Source: Acinetobacter albensis
GTDB lineage: Bacteria; Pseudomonadota; Gammaproteobacteria; Pseudomonadales; Moraxellaceae
NCBI RefSeq assembly: GCF_900095025.1
Contig: NZ_FMBK01000005.1
Location: 62,001-126,000 of the forward strand
Direction of reading: 5' to 3'
Length of the DNA: 64,000 bases
Position numbers and translations under genes: made by a program. Under the pieces are notes generated by a model, which did not search any database, had not been told where the DNA came from, and saw nothing but the letters and a program-made list of their open reading frames with translations. Positions 17,752 to 27,481 of the stretch are shown here, one piece after another. Numbering within the stretch: position 1 is the stretch's first letter; every line of letters starts with the position of its first letter.

Positions 17752-17782
17752 TGTATACCTTTAAAAGTACTTTGCAATTTAG

Positions 17783-17805
17783 AACCGTCCTTCTAATGGA
17801 GGGTT
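17783..17805 (+). terminator. Probable terminator after the NlpE-like gene
   Basis: AACCGTCC can pair with GGAGGGTT (one mismatch, 7-base loop) followed by TTATTG, about 30 bases past the stop. Confidence 0.4.
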
Positions 17806-17884
17806 TATTGTTAAGCTTTTGAAGATAGTTCATTCACTCTTAGACAAAAAAACAGTATGCTTAGACCTGTAAAAAGGAGCATAC

Positions 17885-20002
17885 ATGTATCAAGTACTCG
17901 CGCGTAAATATCGTCCACGTAATTTTCTTGAATTGGTTGGGCAAAACCATGTATCACGAGCACTCACCAGTGCCTTGGAACGTGGGCGTTTACATCATGC
18001 GTATTTATTTACTGGTACACGCGGGGTTGGAAAAACCACCATTGCGCGTATTTTGGCAAAGTGCTTGAATTGTGAAACTGGCGTAACCTCTAAACCTTGT
18101 GAAGTCTGTCCTACCTGTAAAGCAGTCAATGAAGGACGTTTTATCGATTTAATTGAAATCGATGCGGCATCACGTACCAAAGTTGAAGATACGCGTGAAT
18201 TGTTAGATAACGTTCCGTATGCACCGACTCAAGGTCGTTTTAAAGTTTATTTAATTGATGAAGTACATATGTTATCAACGCATTCTTTTAATGCGTTATT
18301 AAAAACGCTGGAAGAGCCACCAGAACATGTCAAATTCCTTTTTGCAACCACCGATCCGCAAAAGCTGCCGATTACCGTTATTTCACGTTGTTTGCAATTT
18401 ACATTGCGTCCATTGGCTGTGGATGAAATTACTGAACATTTAACCCATATTTTGAATTTAGAACAAATTCAAGCGGAACAAGATGCGATTTGGCAAATAG
18501 CTGAATCTGCGCAAGGTTCAGTCCGTGATGCTTTGTCTTTAACCGATCAGGCGATTGCTTATGGTCAAGGTGAGATTCAACATCAAGATGTGAAAGAAAT
18601 GTTGGGTTTGATTGACCGAACCATTATTTACGATTTAATTGTTGCCATTCATCAAAACCAAAAACAGCGCGTGAGCGAATTATTGATGCAATTTAGACAG
18701 CAGGCTCTAGATGTTTCACTGGTTTTAGATCAGTTGATTTCAACGTTGCATGAGTTGGCTTTATTGCAATATTTACCCGATTTAAGTCTAAAATATAGTG
18801 CTGAAATTAATAAAAAAATTATGCATTTATCGCAGCTTATTTCGGCACAAGATTTACAGTTGTATTATCAAGTGGCATGTAAGGGTCGAGCAGAATTACA
18901 ATTAGCGGTCACTCCAGAACAAGGTTTTGAAATGTGTGTGCTGCGATTATTGGCATTTCGTCCATTGCAGCCGAATGAGGTTCCTGTTACTTCAACGCAG
19001 CAAGTTCATGAGCAAATTACCTCACAAACACCTATACAAAATTTGCAACAACAGCATATTGTTCATGAAGATTCTCCATTAAAAAAATCTTCAGTAGAAG
19101 ATATCTCAGAAACTTCCATAGCGATCACTCAGCAAAATTTAGTGTCATCTTCCGATGAAGTTTTGGGGGATGTTATACAGGCTGTTGCTGAAACTCTGCC
19201 AACGCCAGATTCAGCGCAAATTGTATTTGATCCGACCTCAGAAGATGCATTATTTGATGTAGACGTATCCACTGATGAAGCTGAACAAGTAGCTGTTGAT
19301 CATGGACCGAATAGTGATGATGTATTATTTGATGACTTTCTTCCTTTAGACAAGGCTGAAACAGAGACTGAAACAATATTGCCATCTAATGATGCTAAGG
19401 CTGAATTGGAAACAGACTTATTTTTAAAGCAGACACGCAGTTTAGATGAAACTGTAGAACAGGTCGTGAATTTAGAATCACCAGTTATTACGCCTATAGC
19501 GCCAACGATTTCTACATGTGATCAAGCCGATTTTGAAGAAAGTAAGACTTTAGCTGAAACTGATTTGAAGCAAAATTCAAACTTGATGCCACAGGATATT
19601 TTAAAACTTACACCGCAACAACTTGAGGGTGCATGGACAGTAGACAAGTGGGAATATTGGTTTCGAAATAGTACTTTATCGCCAGCTGTACAGGAGTTAG
19701 CACAGCAAGGGATCATGTTGGGTCAAATTGATGGTGAGTCATTTTTTCAGATCCCACCGAAATATGAGCAATTGCTAAATCAGCAACAACATGCATTAGC
19801 GCAAGCGTTGAAAGATCAATGGCCGAATACTCATTTTCAAGTCAATTATGTTGAAGTGGACATCAGTACACCATATGAGCTACAAAACGAGCGTAAAGAA
19901 AGAGCTTATGCTCGTGCATCTGAATTACTACATACTGAATCCGCTGTAAAAGATATTTTGCAAAATTTTGATGGTGAACTTCAAAATATTCAACTGAAGT
20001 AA
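17885..20002 (+). CDS. dnaX: DNA polymerase III subunit tau (and possibly gamma)
   Basis: Clamp-loader ATPase and replisome organiser, 705 residues (E. coli tau is 643). It has Walker A GTRGVGKTT at 44-52, the zinc module with Cys63, Cys72, Cys75 and Cys78, the DEVHML Walker B, SRC sensor 1 and the AAA+ lid/collar domain to about residue 360. This is followed by a long acidic linker (about 370-570) and a C-terminal domain that would bind the polymerase alpha subunit. Codons 399-401 lie on a run of seven A residues placed as a slippery heptamer (19081-19087). A -1 shift there would stop at 19156-19158 and give a product of about 424 residues, near the size of E. coli gamma. AAAGGAG precedes the ATG. 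Confidence 0.96.
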   Translation: MYQVLARKYRPRNFLELVGQNHVSRALTSALERGRLHHAYLFTGTRGVGKTTIARILAKCLNCETGVTSKPCEVCPTCKAVNEGRFIDLIEIDAASRTKVEDTRELLDNVPYAPTQGRFKVYLIDEVHMLSTHSFNALLKTLEEPPEHVKFLFATTDPQKLPITVISRCLQFTLRPLAVDEITEHLTHILNLEQIQAEQDAIWQIAESAQGSVRDALSLTDQAIAYGQGEIQHQDVKEMLGLIDRTIIYDLIVAIHQNQKQRVSELLMQFRQQALDVSLVLDQLISTLHELALLQYLPDLSLKYSAEINKKIMHLSQLISAQDLQLYYQVACKGRAELQLAVTPEQGFEMCVLRLLAFRPLQPNEVPVTSTQQVHEQITSQTPIQNLQQQHIVHEDSPLKKSSVEDISETSIAITQQNLVSSSDEVLGDVIQAVAETLPTPDSAQIVFDPTSEDALFDVDVSTDEAEQVAVDHGPNSDDVLFDDFLPLDKAETETETILPSNDAKAELETDLFLKQTRSLDETVEQVVNLESPVITPIAPTISTCDQADFEESKTLAETDLKQNSNLMPQDILKLTPQQLEGAWTVDKWEYWFRNSTLSPAVQELAQQGIMLGQIDGESFFQIPPKYEQLLNQQQHALAQALKDQWPNTHFQVNYVEVDISTPYELQNERKERAYARASELLHTESAVKDILQNFDGELQNIQLK
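19081..19158 (+). promoter_or_regulatory. Candidate -1 frameshift site in dnaX
   Basis: The heptamer A AAA AAA is in the correct phase for tandem slippage of two Lys codons. A short hairpin (ATCTTC, AGTA loop, GAAGAT) starts at the end of the heptamer. The -1 frame then runs 23 codons to TGA at 19156-19158. No clear upstream Shine-Dalgarno-like stimulator is visible, so translational or transcriptional slippage are both possible. Confidence 0.45.
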
Positions 20003-20346
20003 ACTTAGTCTTTTAAACTGTAATTTAAACAAAGCACCCTATATTTCTATAGATATTAGGGTGTTTTCTTATTTGGCCGTTTAAAATTGATTAATCAACC
20101 CATCTGTGTGGGATGACTTGAGTCATTGCACCGTTTCAGGATGACGAATGTATGTCGTAATCCTGAACAACGTGATTTTAAAATTCAGCGACCGAATTCA
20201 GTACTTTCAGAATTACTCTGAAATTTTCAATTTCTGTTTTTGAATAAGGGTAAATGGAGATGGATTAAAAATAGGTCATTGGTCAAAATGACCTTGAATG
20301 TGCTGTCTATATTTAATTTTAGAGCCAAATTAATCGACTAAATTGT
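20003..20346. other. 344-base gap between dnaX and the iron ADH gene
   Basis: No coding frame is convincing. It holds a likely terminator: CACCCTA at 20036 onward pairs with the TTAGGGTG that follows, then TTTTC. It also holds the palindrome ATGACTTGAGTCAT near 20113 and a 12-bp-arm inverted repeat at 20135-20167. The convergent arrangement explains the terminators; the second hairpin is unexplained. Confidence 0.5.
20135..20167. repeat. Long imperfect inverted repeat
   Basis: TTCAGGATGACG pairs with CGTAATCCTGAA (one mismatch in 12, 9-base loop). It lacks a T run on either side, so it is not a typical terminator. It may be a palindromic repeat element. Confidence 0.5.
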
Positions 20347-21507
20347 TTATTCATAGATTGCTTGATAAATCTGCTGCGCATCGTGTTGTGTCATTTCCCG
20401 AGGATTATTTTGTAAAAGTCGAGTTTGTAACAGAGCATCTTTGGCAAGTTGACTCAGCATATGTTCAGGCACGTTTAAATCTTTTAATTTTAAAACCAAC
20501 CCACTGTTATCTAAATGGTTTTGTATATGGTCAATAAATAAATCACATAATCCATCTGTACTCCCTGTACTTTTAGTGTCTAACCAACACATCAACTCTG
20601 CATAGAGCTGTTTGGTATTGGGTGCATTAAATTTTAAAACCTCAGTCAACACTAGGGCATTACTGTGCCCATGAGAAATATGAAAATGTCCTCCAATAGG
20701 ATAAGCCAGAGCATGTACCGCAGCAACAGGTGCATTGGCAAAGGCTTGACCTGCGAGCATTGCACCCACCAGCATATTTTGTCTAGCGTTCAAATCTTGT
20801 CCATCTGCCAAAACCAGTCCTAAATTGTGATTTAACAATCGTAATGCCTGTTTCGCCAGCATATCTGCATAAGGATTCTTTTTAATTTTTGAGGTATAGG
20901 CTTCAATGGCATGTACCATGGCATCGATACCCGTTGCTGCCGTAATATGTACAGGTAAATTTTGCGTAAAAGTTGCATCTAAAATGGCAACATCAGCAAA
21001 TAATACAGGAGAAATGATTCCTGTCTTTGTTGTTTCACCCGTGGTGACTATCGATATAGGTGTGACCTCGGAGCCTGTACCTGCGGTGGTGGGCACTAAA
21101 AATAACGGCAGTCGAGGTTGTTTGGCATTATTGATACCATATAAGTCTGCTAATGTTTGCTTTTGTTGTGAGTGAGCAAGTATGGCAATAACTTTAGCCA
21201 CATCTAAAGAACTTCCTCCACCAAAACCTAACACAAGATCGACTTTCTCATTTTTCGCAAATGTAACTGCATCAAGAACGATGTGCTCAGCTGGATCGGC
21301 TTGTACACTGGAATAAATCACGTAATCCAGTCGAATGGTCTCTAAAATTTCAAGAATGGGTAAATGCAATTGCTGTTGGATCATGCCAGCATCCGTAACC
21401 AGTAACAGTTTTTGGTAACCCTGAGCTTGCAGTAATTGTTTTAATTCATAGATTGAACCAAGCCCTGAAATAATATTAGAAACTGTCTGAAATTGAAAAT
21501 GGCTCAT
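20347..21507 (-). CDS. Iron-containing (type III) alcohol dehydrogenase
   Basis: 386 residues, the normal length for Fe-dependent NAD(P) alcohol dehydrogenases. It has the Rossmann-like GFGGGSSLDVAK near residue 95, PTTAGTGSEVTP near 137, and the metal site AIDAMVHAIEAYTS followed by HALAYPIGGHFHISHGHSNA, which provides the Asp and three His ligands. It oxidises a primary or secondary alcohol or reduces an aldehyde or ketone; the substrate is not evident. It is a lone gene on the minus strand between plus-strand operons, with a ribosome binding site AAAGGATGC before the ATG. Confidence 0.93.
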   Translation of the reverse strand: MSHFQFQTVSNIISGLGSIYELKQLLQAQGYQKLLLVTDAGMIQQQLHLPILEILETIRLDYVIYSSVQADPAEHIVLDAVTFAKNEKVDLVLGFGGGSSLDVAKVIAILAHSQQKQTLADLYGINNAKQPRLPLFLVPTTAGTGSEVTPISIVTTGETTKTGIISPVLFADVAILDATFTQNLPVHITAATGIDAMVHAIEAYTSKIKKNPYADMLAKQALRLLNHNLGLVLADGQDLNARQNMLVGAMLAGQAFANAPVAAVHALAYPIGGHFHISHGHSNALVLTEVLKFNAPNTKQLYAELMCWLDTKSTGSTDGLCDLFIDHIQNHLDNSGLVLKLKDLNVPEHMLSQLAKDALLQTRLLQNNPREMTQHDAQQIYQAIYE

Positions 21508-21623
21508 CTATTGCATCCTTTTTTATATCGAATTCAAGATTATTGTTTTAGCGCTCTATAGGATTCATCCTCTAAATAACTTAACATAAGGCACCTGAAA
21601 ATAAAGCAGTTATCGAGGTTGTT

Positions 21624-22136
21624 ATGTCATCCAAAACGCCATATAAGGTGTTATGTGTATGTTTAGGAAATATTTGCCGTTCTCCAACGGCGGAAGTCGT
21701 GCTTAGACATTTTTGTGATGAACAACAGCTTAATATTGTGATTGATTCTGCAGGTACCAGTAACTATCATCCCAATAAAGCGCCTGATAGTCGCAGCCAA
21801 AAGCATGCTTTAAAACGTGGCTATAATCTATCGGGCTTGCGTGCTCGTCAATTAAATGTGCAAGATTTTATTGAGTTTGATTTGATTTTAGCGATGGATC
21901 ATGAAAATTTATTGAATATTCAAGCACTTTTAGGGCAAGCACAAACTACATATGGTTTAAATCAAATTCGTGCAAAAATTGCCTTGATGAGTGAACATGA
22001 TTCTCAATATTTAAAACAAGCTTTACCCGATCCTTATTATAGTGAAGCGGATGGATTTGAACGGGTTTTAGATCAATGTGAATCCAGTAGTCTGGCTTGG
22101 GTTAATATTTTTAAACAAGAAATAAATACGCAATAA
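21624..22136 (+). CDS. Low-molecular-weight protein-tyrosine phosphatase
   Basis: Cytoplasmic phosphatase of 170 residues. The P-loop is CLGNICRS, with nucleophile Cys13 and Arg19 (the CX5R pattern), and the acid Asp is in LPDPYY near residue 137. Bacterial relatives (Wzb, Etp) dephosphorylate polysaccharide-export tyrosine kinases, but there is no kinase or capsule gene here. It is the first gene of a four-gene run (phosphatase, murB, elyC-like, hydrolase) with gaps of 12, 6 and -1 bases, so it may act in envelope synthesis. The assignment to tyrosine substrates is from the family. Confidence 0.93.
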   Translation: MSSKTPYKVLCVCLGNICRSPTAEVVLRHFCDEQQLNIVIDSAGTSNYHPNKAPDSRSQKHALKRGYNLSGLRARQLNVQDFIEFDLILAMDHENLLNIQALLGQAQTTYGLNQIRAKIALMSEHDSQYLKQALPDPYYSEADGFERVLDQCESSSLAWVNIFKQEINTQ

Positions 22137-22148
22137 GGTTTAAGCAGT

Positions 22149-23183
22149 GTGAATATTCAAACCCAAGTTCAACTTAAACCCTTCAATACCTTAAGTCTTG
22201 ATGTGACTGCATCGCATTACCTCAAAGTGTATTCTACACAAGACTTGGTGGACGGTTTGGAGTATGCCAAGCAACAGCAACTCAATGTGCTGATTCTTTC
22301 AGGTGGTAGTAATATGCTCTTACCTCAATATATTCATGCGCTTGTGATGCATATGGATATACAAGGTATTGAAAATATTACAGAAGATGAGCAAAGCAAG
22401 ACCATCCGCGTGGCTGCAGGGTACATTTGGCATGATTTTGTCTTATGGACGACTGAACAGCATTTATATGGTTTACAAAACTTGGCTCTCATCCCTGGTT
22501 TAGTGGGTGCATCACCCGTACAAAATATTGGTGCGTATGGCGTTGAAGTAGGTGAGTTTATTGAATCGGTACAGGTGTATGACCGACAAATTGAAAAATT
22601 TGACACCATTTTTGCCAAAGATTGTGATTTTTCTTATCGGCATAGCATTTTTAAAGATGATCCGAATCGATTTATCATTACCCATGTCACGTTTAAATTA
22701 TTGAAGCATCCCCATTTAGTGCTGAATTATGGTGATCTTAGGCAAGCAGTAGGCGATGAACAAACAGCAGAAAACTTGCAGAAGCAGATCATTCAAATTC
22801 GCCAAAGTAAACTTCCCGATCCGAAAGACTATCCGAATGTAGGAAGTTTCTTTAAAAATCCAATCATTCAGCAGCAGGTTTGTGACCTTTTGGTAGAGAA
22901 ATTTCCGTATTTACCCCATTATCCTCAAGCTCAAGATAACGCTAAAATAGCGGCTGGTTGGTTAATCGACCAATCAGGATGGAAAGGTAAGCAACATGGC
23001 ATTGTCGGTATGTTTCATAAACAGGCCTTGGTTTTAGTGAACTATGGACAGGCCTCTTTAACAGATGTACAAGCCACTTATCGGGCTGTACAACACGATG
23101 TGTATCAAAAATTTAACATTTTATTAGAACCCGAACCTGTATTGTTTGATGAAACAGGTTTAATTCGTTCACATTTGGAATAA
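22149..23183 (+). CDS. murB: UDP-N-acetylenolpyruvoylglucosamine reductase
   Basis: FAD enzyme of peptidoglycan synthesis that reduces UDP-GlcNAc-enolpyruvate to UDP-MurNAc with NADPH. It has 344 residues, in the type I MurB range. Visible motifs are [11 protein letters not shown] at the start, SGGSNMLL (FAD phosphate binding), [24 protein letters not shown] and NVGSFFKNP, which carries the catalytic Ser, plus the C-terminal LLEPEPVLF with the acid Glu. The start is GTG at 22149, 12 bases after the phosphatase stop. It is co-transcribed with the next two genes by spacing. Confidence 0.97.
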   Translation: MNIQTQVQLKPFNTLSLDVTASHYLKVYSTQDLVDGLEYAKQQQLNVLILSGGSNMLLPQYIHALVMHMDIQGIENITEDEQSKTIRVAAGYIWHDFVLWTTEQHLYGLQNLALIPGLVGASPVQNIGAYGVEVGEFIESVQVYDRQIEKFDTIFAKDCDFSYRHSIFKDDPNRFIITHVTFKLLKHPHLVLNYGDLRQAVGDEQTAENLQKQIIQIRQSKLPDPKDYPNVGSFFKNPIIQQQVCDLLVEKFPYLPHYPQAQDNAKIAAGWLIDQSGWKGKQHGIVGMFHKQALVLVNYGQASLTDVQATYRAVQHDVYQKFNILLEPEPVLFDETGLIRSHLE

Positions 23184-23189
23184 AGAATT

Positions 23190-24350
23190 ATGGCGAAAAC
23201 ACATTGGATGGTTCGATTGGTACAAGTAGCATCTGTGCTATTTTTGCTCTTCGGCTGTTTTATGGTTTTAATTTATTCGCCTTTTTATTCGCAATGGATC
23301 GTAAAAGGCCTTAATACCTTTGTTCCGCTACAAGTCAATGAAGTGGCTGCAAAAAGTCAGCAACAGGCGGCTTTAAGTGAACATGAAAGTTTAGAGCCGG
23401 GATCGAAATTGTGGATTGCGCGTCAAGCCTATTTAAAGTTAATGGAAGAAACCATAAAAAGCAAAAACTCACCAGATTTAACTGTGCTTCAAGCACGTTA
23501 TAAAGCTTTGCAAGGCAAGATTGAAGAAGCTCAAATTCAGGAAAATGAAGAACAAGAAAAACCCCGTATTCCATTGCTGGTGAAAGAACAAGATTCAACT
23601 TCGGCAGAGCAAGAAAGTGATTCTGTGGGAGCGCAAGATGATCCGACACAAGCAGTGAAAGATTTGTTAAATTTGAACAGTAATGAAAATAAAGTATTGA
23701 TGGAAAAGTATCTGGAATTTTTACAGACTCATCCAGTCGAAAATCAAGAGATTATTCAAGAAAAAGTAGATGAAAGTCTTTATCAAGATATTGCACAGAT
23801 TCATGAACAAAATCAAAATGAACAGTCTCAGGTTCAAAGTTCAAAACCTTATGCGATTGTTGTTTTAGGTGGGGGACTCACCTTAGATCAAAATAGACAA
23901 AATATCGTGGTCAATGACTATACACGCTTACGTTTGGAAAAAACGTTAGCTGTTGAAAAACAATATAAACTTCCGATTGTTCTGAGTGGCGTAGAAGCAC
24001 CTTATATGCAACGATGGTTAAAACAACATGATGTCGATGCAAAATTATTGGAAGATCGCAGCATGAACACCTGTGAAAATTCGCGCTTTAGTTCATTACT
24101 TTTGCAGAAAAAGGGTGGAGCACCACGCGTAATTTTAATTACAGATCGTTATCACATGCCACGCACCCGTCGTTTATTTGCATTGAATGGTATTGAAACG
24201 GTACCTATTGAAGCACCCATGCCAACGCAACTTACTCAGTGGCGTCCAAGCGAAAAAAATTATGATCATAGTCGCCGTGCAAACTATGAAATGCTCGCGA
24301 CGATTCGGGATGTCTGGTTTGGTTCTAGTGATTGTCGAGAGGTACCTTAA
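23190..24350 (+). CDS. ElyC/SanA/YdcF family (DUF218) membrane protein
   Basis: 386 residues: one N-terminal membrane helix (about 12-32), then a long charged, coiled-coil-like region rich in Glu and Gln (about 45-220), then the DUF218 domain. The domain opens PYAIVVLGGGLTLDQ and continues with LRLEKTLAV, IVLSGVEA, MNTCENSRFS and ILITDRYHMPRTRRLF. ElyC and SanA relatives act in envelope integrity and peptidoglycan lipid-carrier use at the inner membrane. Its position six bases after murB supports an envelope role. The long inserted coiled region is unusual, since E. coli ElyC goes almost directly from helices to the domain. Confidence 0.85.
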   Translation: MAKTHWMVRLVQVASVLFLLFGCFMVLIYSPFYSQWIVKGLNTFVPLQVNEVAAKSQQQAALSEHESLEPGSKLWIARQAYLKLMEETIKSKNSPDLTVLQARYKALQGKIEEAQIQENEEQEKPRIPLLVKEQDSTSAEQESDSVGAQDDPTQAVKDLLNLNSNENKVLMEKYLEFLQTHPVENQEIIQEKVDESLYQDIAQIHEQNQNEQSQVQSSKPYAIVVLGGGLTLDQNRQNIVVNDYTRLRLEKTLAVEKQYKLPIVLSGVEAPYMQRWLKQHDVDAKLLEDRSMNTCENSRFSSLLLQKKGGAPRVILITDRYHMPRTRRLFALNGIETVPIEAPMPTQLTQWRPSEKNYDHSRRANYEMLATIRDVWFGSSDCREVP

Positions 24351-25393
24351 TGTCAGATATTCCATTTTTAAATCCCAATATCTTAAGGCAATTAGATTTA
24401 CCAGTTCCCAGTCGTGAAACTACGCCACAATTACTTGAAGTTTTAAATCTACAAAAACCTTATCAGCCTTCAGTTGAAATCCAAGCTTATCGTCAATTGT
24501 ATGGCTTACATCTACTGCAAGGTGAACATTGGCAAGGCTATGTACAAATGCCCTTGTTTAAATTACATGTTCAGGTGTTTCAGCCTGATTTAGCGCTCAT
24601 TCCTTTTAATAAAATACGTGGCACTGTTTTTTTGCTGCATGGTTACCTAGAACATAGCGGTATTTATCAGCCGATTATTCGTGAATTACTTGAACAAGGT
24701 TTCAGTGTTTTAACCTATGATTTACCAGGGCATGGCTTAAGTGATGGCTCACCTGCGAATATTAAAAATTTCGATCATTATCAACACGTTTTAAAAGCTG
24801 TTTATCAATCTGTTAAAGATGCAGAGCAACTGCCTAAACCTTGGTTGGGAATAGGGCAAAGTACAGGCGGCGCAATATGGATGCACCATTTATTAGATTT
24901 TGCACAACGTCGTGAAAATCCTTATGTGGGTCGGGTGCTATTACTTTCACCGCTGATCCGACCCGCCAAATCGGCTTGGTGGCATAATCCTGTAGGTTTA
25001 GGGATTATTCGGCGTATTAAACGTCAAGTACCACGTCACTTTAGACGAAATAACCACAATCCTGAGTTTTTACGTTTTGTACGATTAAAGGATCCTTTGC
25101 AACCCCGTATGATGGGAATGGATTGGATTTTGGCGATGTCAAAATGGATGCAGGAAATGGAAGCACGTCCAGCGTGTCGTATTCCTGTTTGGTTGGCACA
25201 AGGTGCTTTGGATGAAACGGTGGACTGGCGTTATAACATTGAATTTATCCGCCAAAAATTTCGATTACAAACTTTACTCATGTTAGAAGAGGGATCACAC
25301 CAGTTAATCAATGAACGTGCCGATATTCGTGCAGCACTGACTGGTTTAATTCCTGCTTTTTTACATACCCAAAGTTCTGATCGTTATTATTAA
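24350..25393 (+). CDS. Alpha/beta hydrolase (lysophospholipase/monoacylglycerol lipase-like)
   Basis: 347 residues from the ATG at 24350, whose A is the last base of the preceding TAA stop; GAGAGG sits at 24337-24342. A TTG further upstream is less likely. The serine hydrolase fold is seen in VFLLHGYLEHSG (oxyanion loop), YDLPGHGLSDG and the nucleophile elbow GIGQSTGGA. A late Asp is in GALDETVDW and a late His in EEGSHQLINE, completing the triad. The substrate is unknown; the PldB/monoacylglycerol lipase group is the nearest description. It is the last gene of the phosphatase-murB run, and a hairpin follows at 25441. Confidence 0.88.
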   Translation: MSDIPFLNPNILRQLDLPVPSRETTPQLLEVLNLQKPYQPSVEIQAYRQLYGLHLLQGEHWQGYVQMPLFKLHVQVFQPDLALIPFNKIRGTVFLLHGYLEHSGIYQPIIRELLEQGFSVLTYDLPGHGLSDGSPANIKNFDHYQHVLKAVYQSVKDAEQLPKPWLGIGQSTGGAIWMHHLLDFAQRRENPYVGRVLLLSPLIRPAKSAWWHNPVGLGIIRRIKRQVPRHFRRNNHNPEFLRFVRLKDPLQPRMMGMDWILAMSKWMQEMEARPACRIPVWLAQGALDETVDWRYNIEFIRQKFRLQTLLMLEEGSHQLINERADIRAALTGLIPAFLHTQSSDRYY

Positions 25394-25440
25394 CAACAGG
25401 CTTGAAATTTCATCTTGTAAAAATAAAACTTAAAGATACT

Positions 25441-25480
25441 CACCACTAATTCCAGATTTAATAAATGGCGATTAGTGGTG
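25441..25480. terminator. Hairpin after the alpha/beta hydrolase gene
   Basis: CACCACTAAT pairs perfectly with ATTAGTGGTG over a 20-base loop, followed by TTTAGTT. It lies between convergent genes and probably stops both or the plus-strand operon. Confidence 0.55.
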
Positions 25481-25574
25481 TTTAGTTCAATTCAGGTTTT
25501 TAATTGGATTTTAAATTAACGTTGAATTTCCTTTTGGAATTATTAAAACTAAGAATTTTAATTACAAGCAATTG

Positions 25575-27245
25575 TTAAAAATGCTCTACATGCGCCAAAC
25601 TCCACATCCGAAAGTAAAAATTTTCTTCGTCTTTATTTTCGCAGTTAAGCAATTCACCTTCTTTGAGCCAGAAATGTAATTGTGCATAGTTTTTAATTTC
25701 ACGGTCATTAATCCGTTGTGCTAAGTGATGTGCCTTAATATCGGCTGGGTGCTTGAGTCCAGCCGCTGCAATCATTTCAGATAAAGCATGTAAGGTATTT
25801 TTATGGAAATTTAACACCCGCACCGATTTTGTGGGAATATGCAGCGCTTTTTGACGGTCTATATCTTGAGTCGCAACACCGACAGGACATTGATTGGTAT
25901 GACAGCTTTGCGCTTGAATACAGCCGACCGCAAACATAAAACCACGCGCTGAATTAACCCAATCTGCACCAATTGCCATCATACTGGCAATATCGAAAGC
26001 ACTGATAATTTTACCGCTTGCACCTATTTTAATTTGGGTGCGCAATCCTGCACCGACCAAGGTGTTGTGTACAAATAACAACCCTTCACGTAACGGTGTG
26101 CCCATATGATCAATCAGTTCAATGGGTGCTGCACCAGTACCACCTTCAGAACCATCCACCACAATAAAGTCGGGGACAATTTTGGTTTCTAACATGGCTT
26201 TCACAATTGCCATAAATTGCCAAGGTTGTCCAATACAGAGTTTAAAACCAACGGGTTTTCCACCAGATAAATCACGGAGTTGTTGAATAAAGTGCATCAT
26301 TTCAATTGGGGTGCTAAATGCAGAATGTTGAGAAGGTGAAACACAGTCTTGTTCGCGGCTAACTCCCCGAATTTGAGCAATCTCTTCAGAAATTTTATCT
26401 TTAGGTAAAATACCGCCATGCCCCGGTTTTGCACCTTGCGATAATTTAATTTCAATCATTTTAATTTGCGGTAAATTGGCTTGTTGAGTAAATTTTTCTG
26501 CGTCGAAATCACCCTTTAAAGTACGACAGCCAAAGTATCCACTTCCAAGTTCCCAAACAATATCTCCACCATTCTCCAGATGATAAGGGCTAATACTGCC
26601 TTCACCTGTGTCATGAAAAAAGTTTCCCATATACGCACCTAAATTGAGTGCTCGAATGGCATTCGCACTTAAACTGCCAAAACTCATGGCAGAAATATTC
26701 ATAATAGAAGCACTATAAGGCTGTTTACATTGATGATTTCCAATTTGAATACGAAATGTTTCTGGATTGGCAGGTTTGCAGGGAACAATTGAGTGAGTAA
26801 TAAAGCGATAATCTTGTTGATATACATCAATAATTGAACCAAAAGGCTTATCTGAATTTTCATTTTTCGCCCGTTGATAAACTAAACTACGTTGCATTCG
26901 TGAAAATGGCAGAGCATCTTGATCAGATTCAATAAAATATTGACGAATTTCTGGACGAAAATCTTCAAACATAAACCGAAAATGTCCCATAATCGGATAG
27001 TTTTTTAAAATAGAATGTTTATTTTGTAATACGTCGTAGAGTCCCAAAAAGCTCAGTAAGCCTGAAATAAGCCAAAGGGAATTTAATAAAGTGTCTGAAA
27101 TAAAATAGTAAATATAATGAGGGGCGTAATTAAATCGAAACCAAGTAATACTTAAAGCAATAAAAATAAAAGCAAACCATACTGAATTACGAGAAAAAAA
27201 AGTATTGAGCAGTTTATGTCTGACGGCTTGAACTGTACCTGGCAT
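25575..27245 (-). CDS. FMN-binding glutamate synthase-like protein with membrane anchor
   Basis: 556 residues. Residues about 15-75 contain two hydrophobic helices; the rest is the FMN/TIM-barrel domain of glutamate synthase. Landmarks are MNISAMSFGSLS, DTGEGSISPYH, LSQGAKPGHGG, PIGFKL-type strands, VDGSEGGTGAAP and GADWVNSARGF, and the iron-sulfur motif QSCHTNQCPVG. The amidotransferase domain and the ammonia channel of GltB are absent, so it is not a full glutamate synthase. Such stand-alone proteins are common but their reaction is not settled. No GltD-like partner is adjacent. It is transcribed alone, away from the divergent remnant region. Confidence 0.88.
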   Translation of the reverse strand: MPGTVQAVRHKLLNTFFSRNSVWFAFIFIALSITWFRFNYAPHYIYYFISDTLLNSLWLISGLLSFLGLYDVLQNKHSILKNYPIMGHFRFMFEDFRPEIRQYFIESDQDALPFSRMQRSLVYQRAKNENSDKPFGSIIDVYQQDYRFITHSIVPCKPANPETFRIQIGNHQCKQPYSASIMNISAMSFGSLSANAIRALNLGAYMGNFFHDTGEGSISPYHLENGGDIVWELGSGYFGCRTLKGDFDAEKFTQQANLPQIKMIEIKLSQGAKPGHGGILPKDKISEEIAQIRGVSREQDCVSPSQHSAFSTPIEMMHFIQQLRDLSGGKPVGFKLCIGQPWQFMAIVKAMLETKIVPDFIVVDGSEGGTGAAPIELIDHMGTPLREGLLFVHNTLVGAGLRTQIKIGASGKIISAFDIASMMAIGADWVNSARGFMFAVGCIQAQSCHTNQCPVGVATQDIDRQKALHIPTKSVRVLNFHKNTLHALSEMIAAAGLKHPADIKAHHLAQRINDREIKNYAQLHFWLKEGELLNCENKDEENFYFRMWSLAHVEHF

Positions 27246-27481
27246 TCTTGGTTTTCCATAAATTTATGAATGACTTAAATGTGCCTAGTTTATAAATGAT
27301 GTACAAGGTTTGATTTGTAAAGCACAATTATTTTTGAAGTTTGCCATATTAAACTTCAAGTAAAAGCAATCAGAATAAATGCTTAATAAAAATTAAGCTG
27401 ACGAATTCAGATCTTATGATTTAATAAATTCGAATATTTCAATTATATTTAATTTACACAGGAAATAAGAGGAACAAGAAT

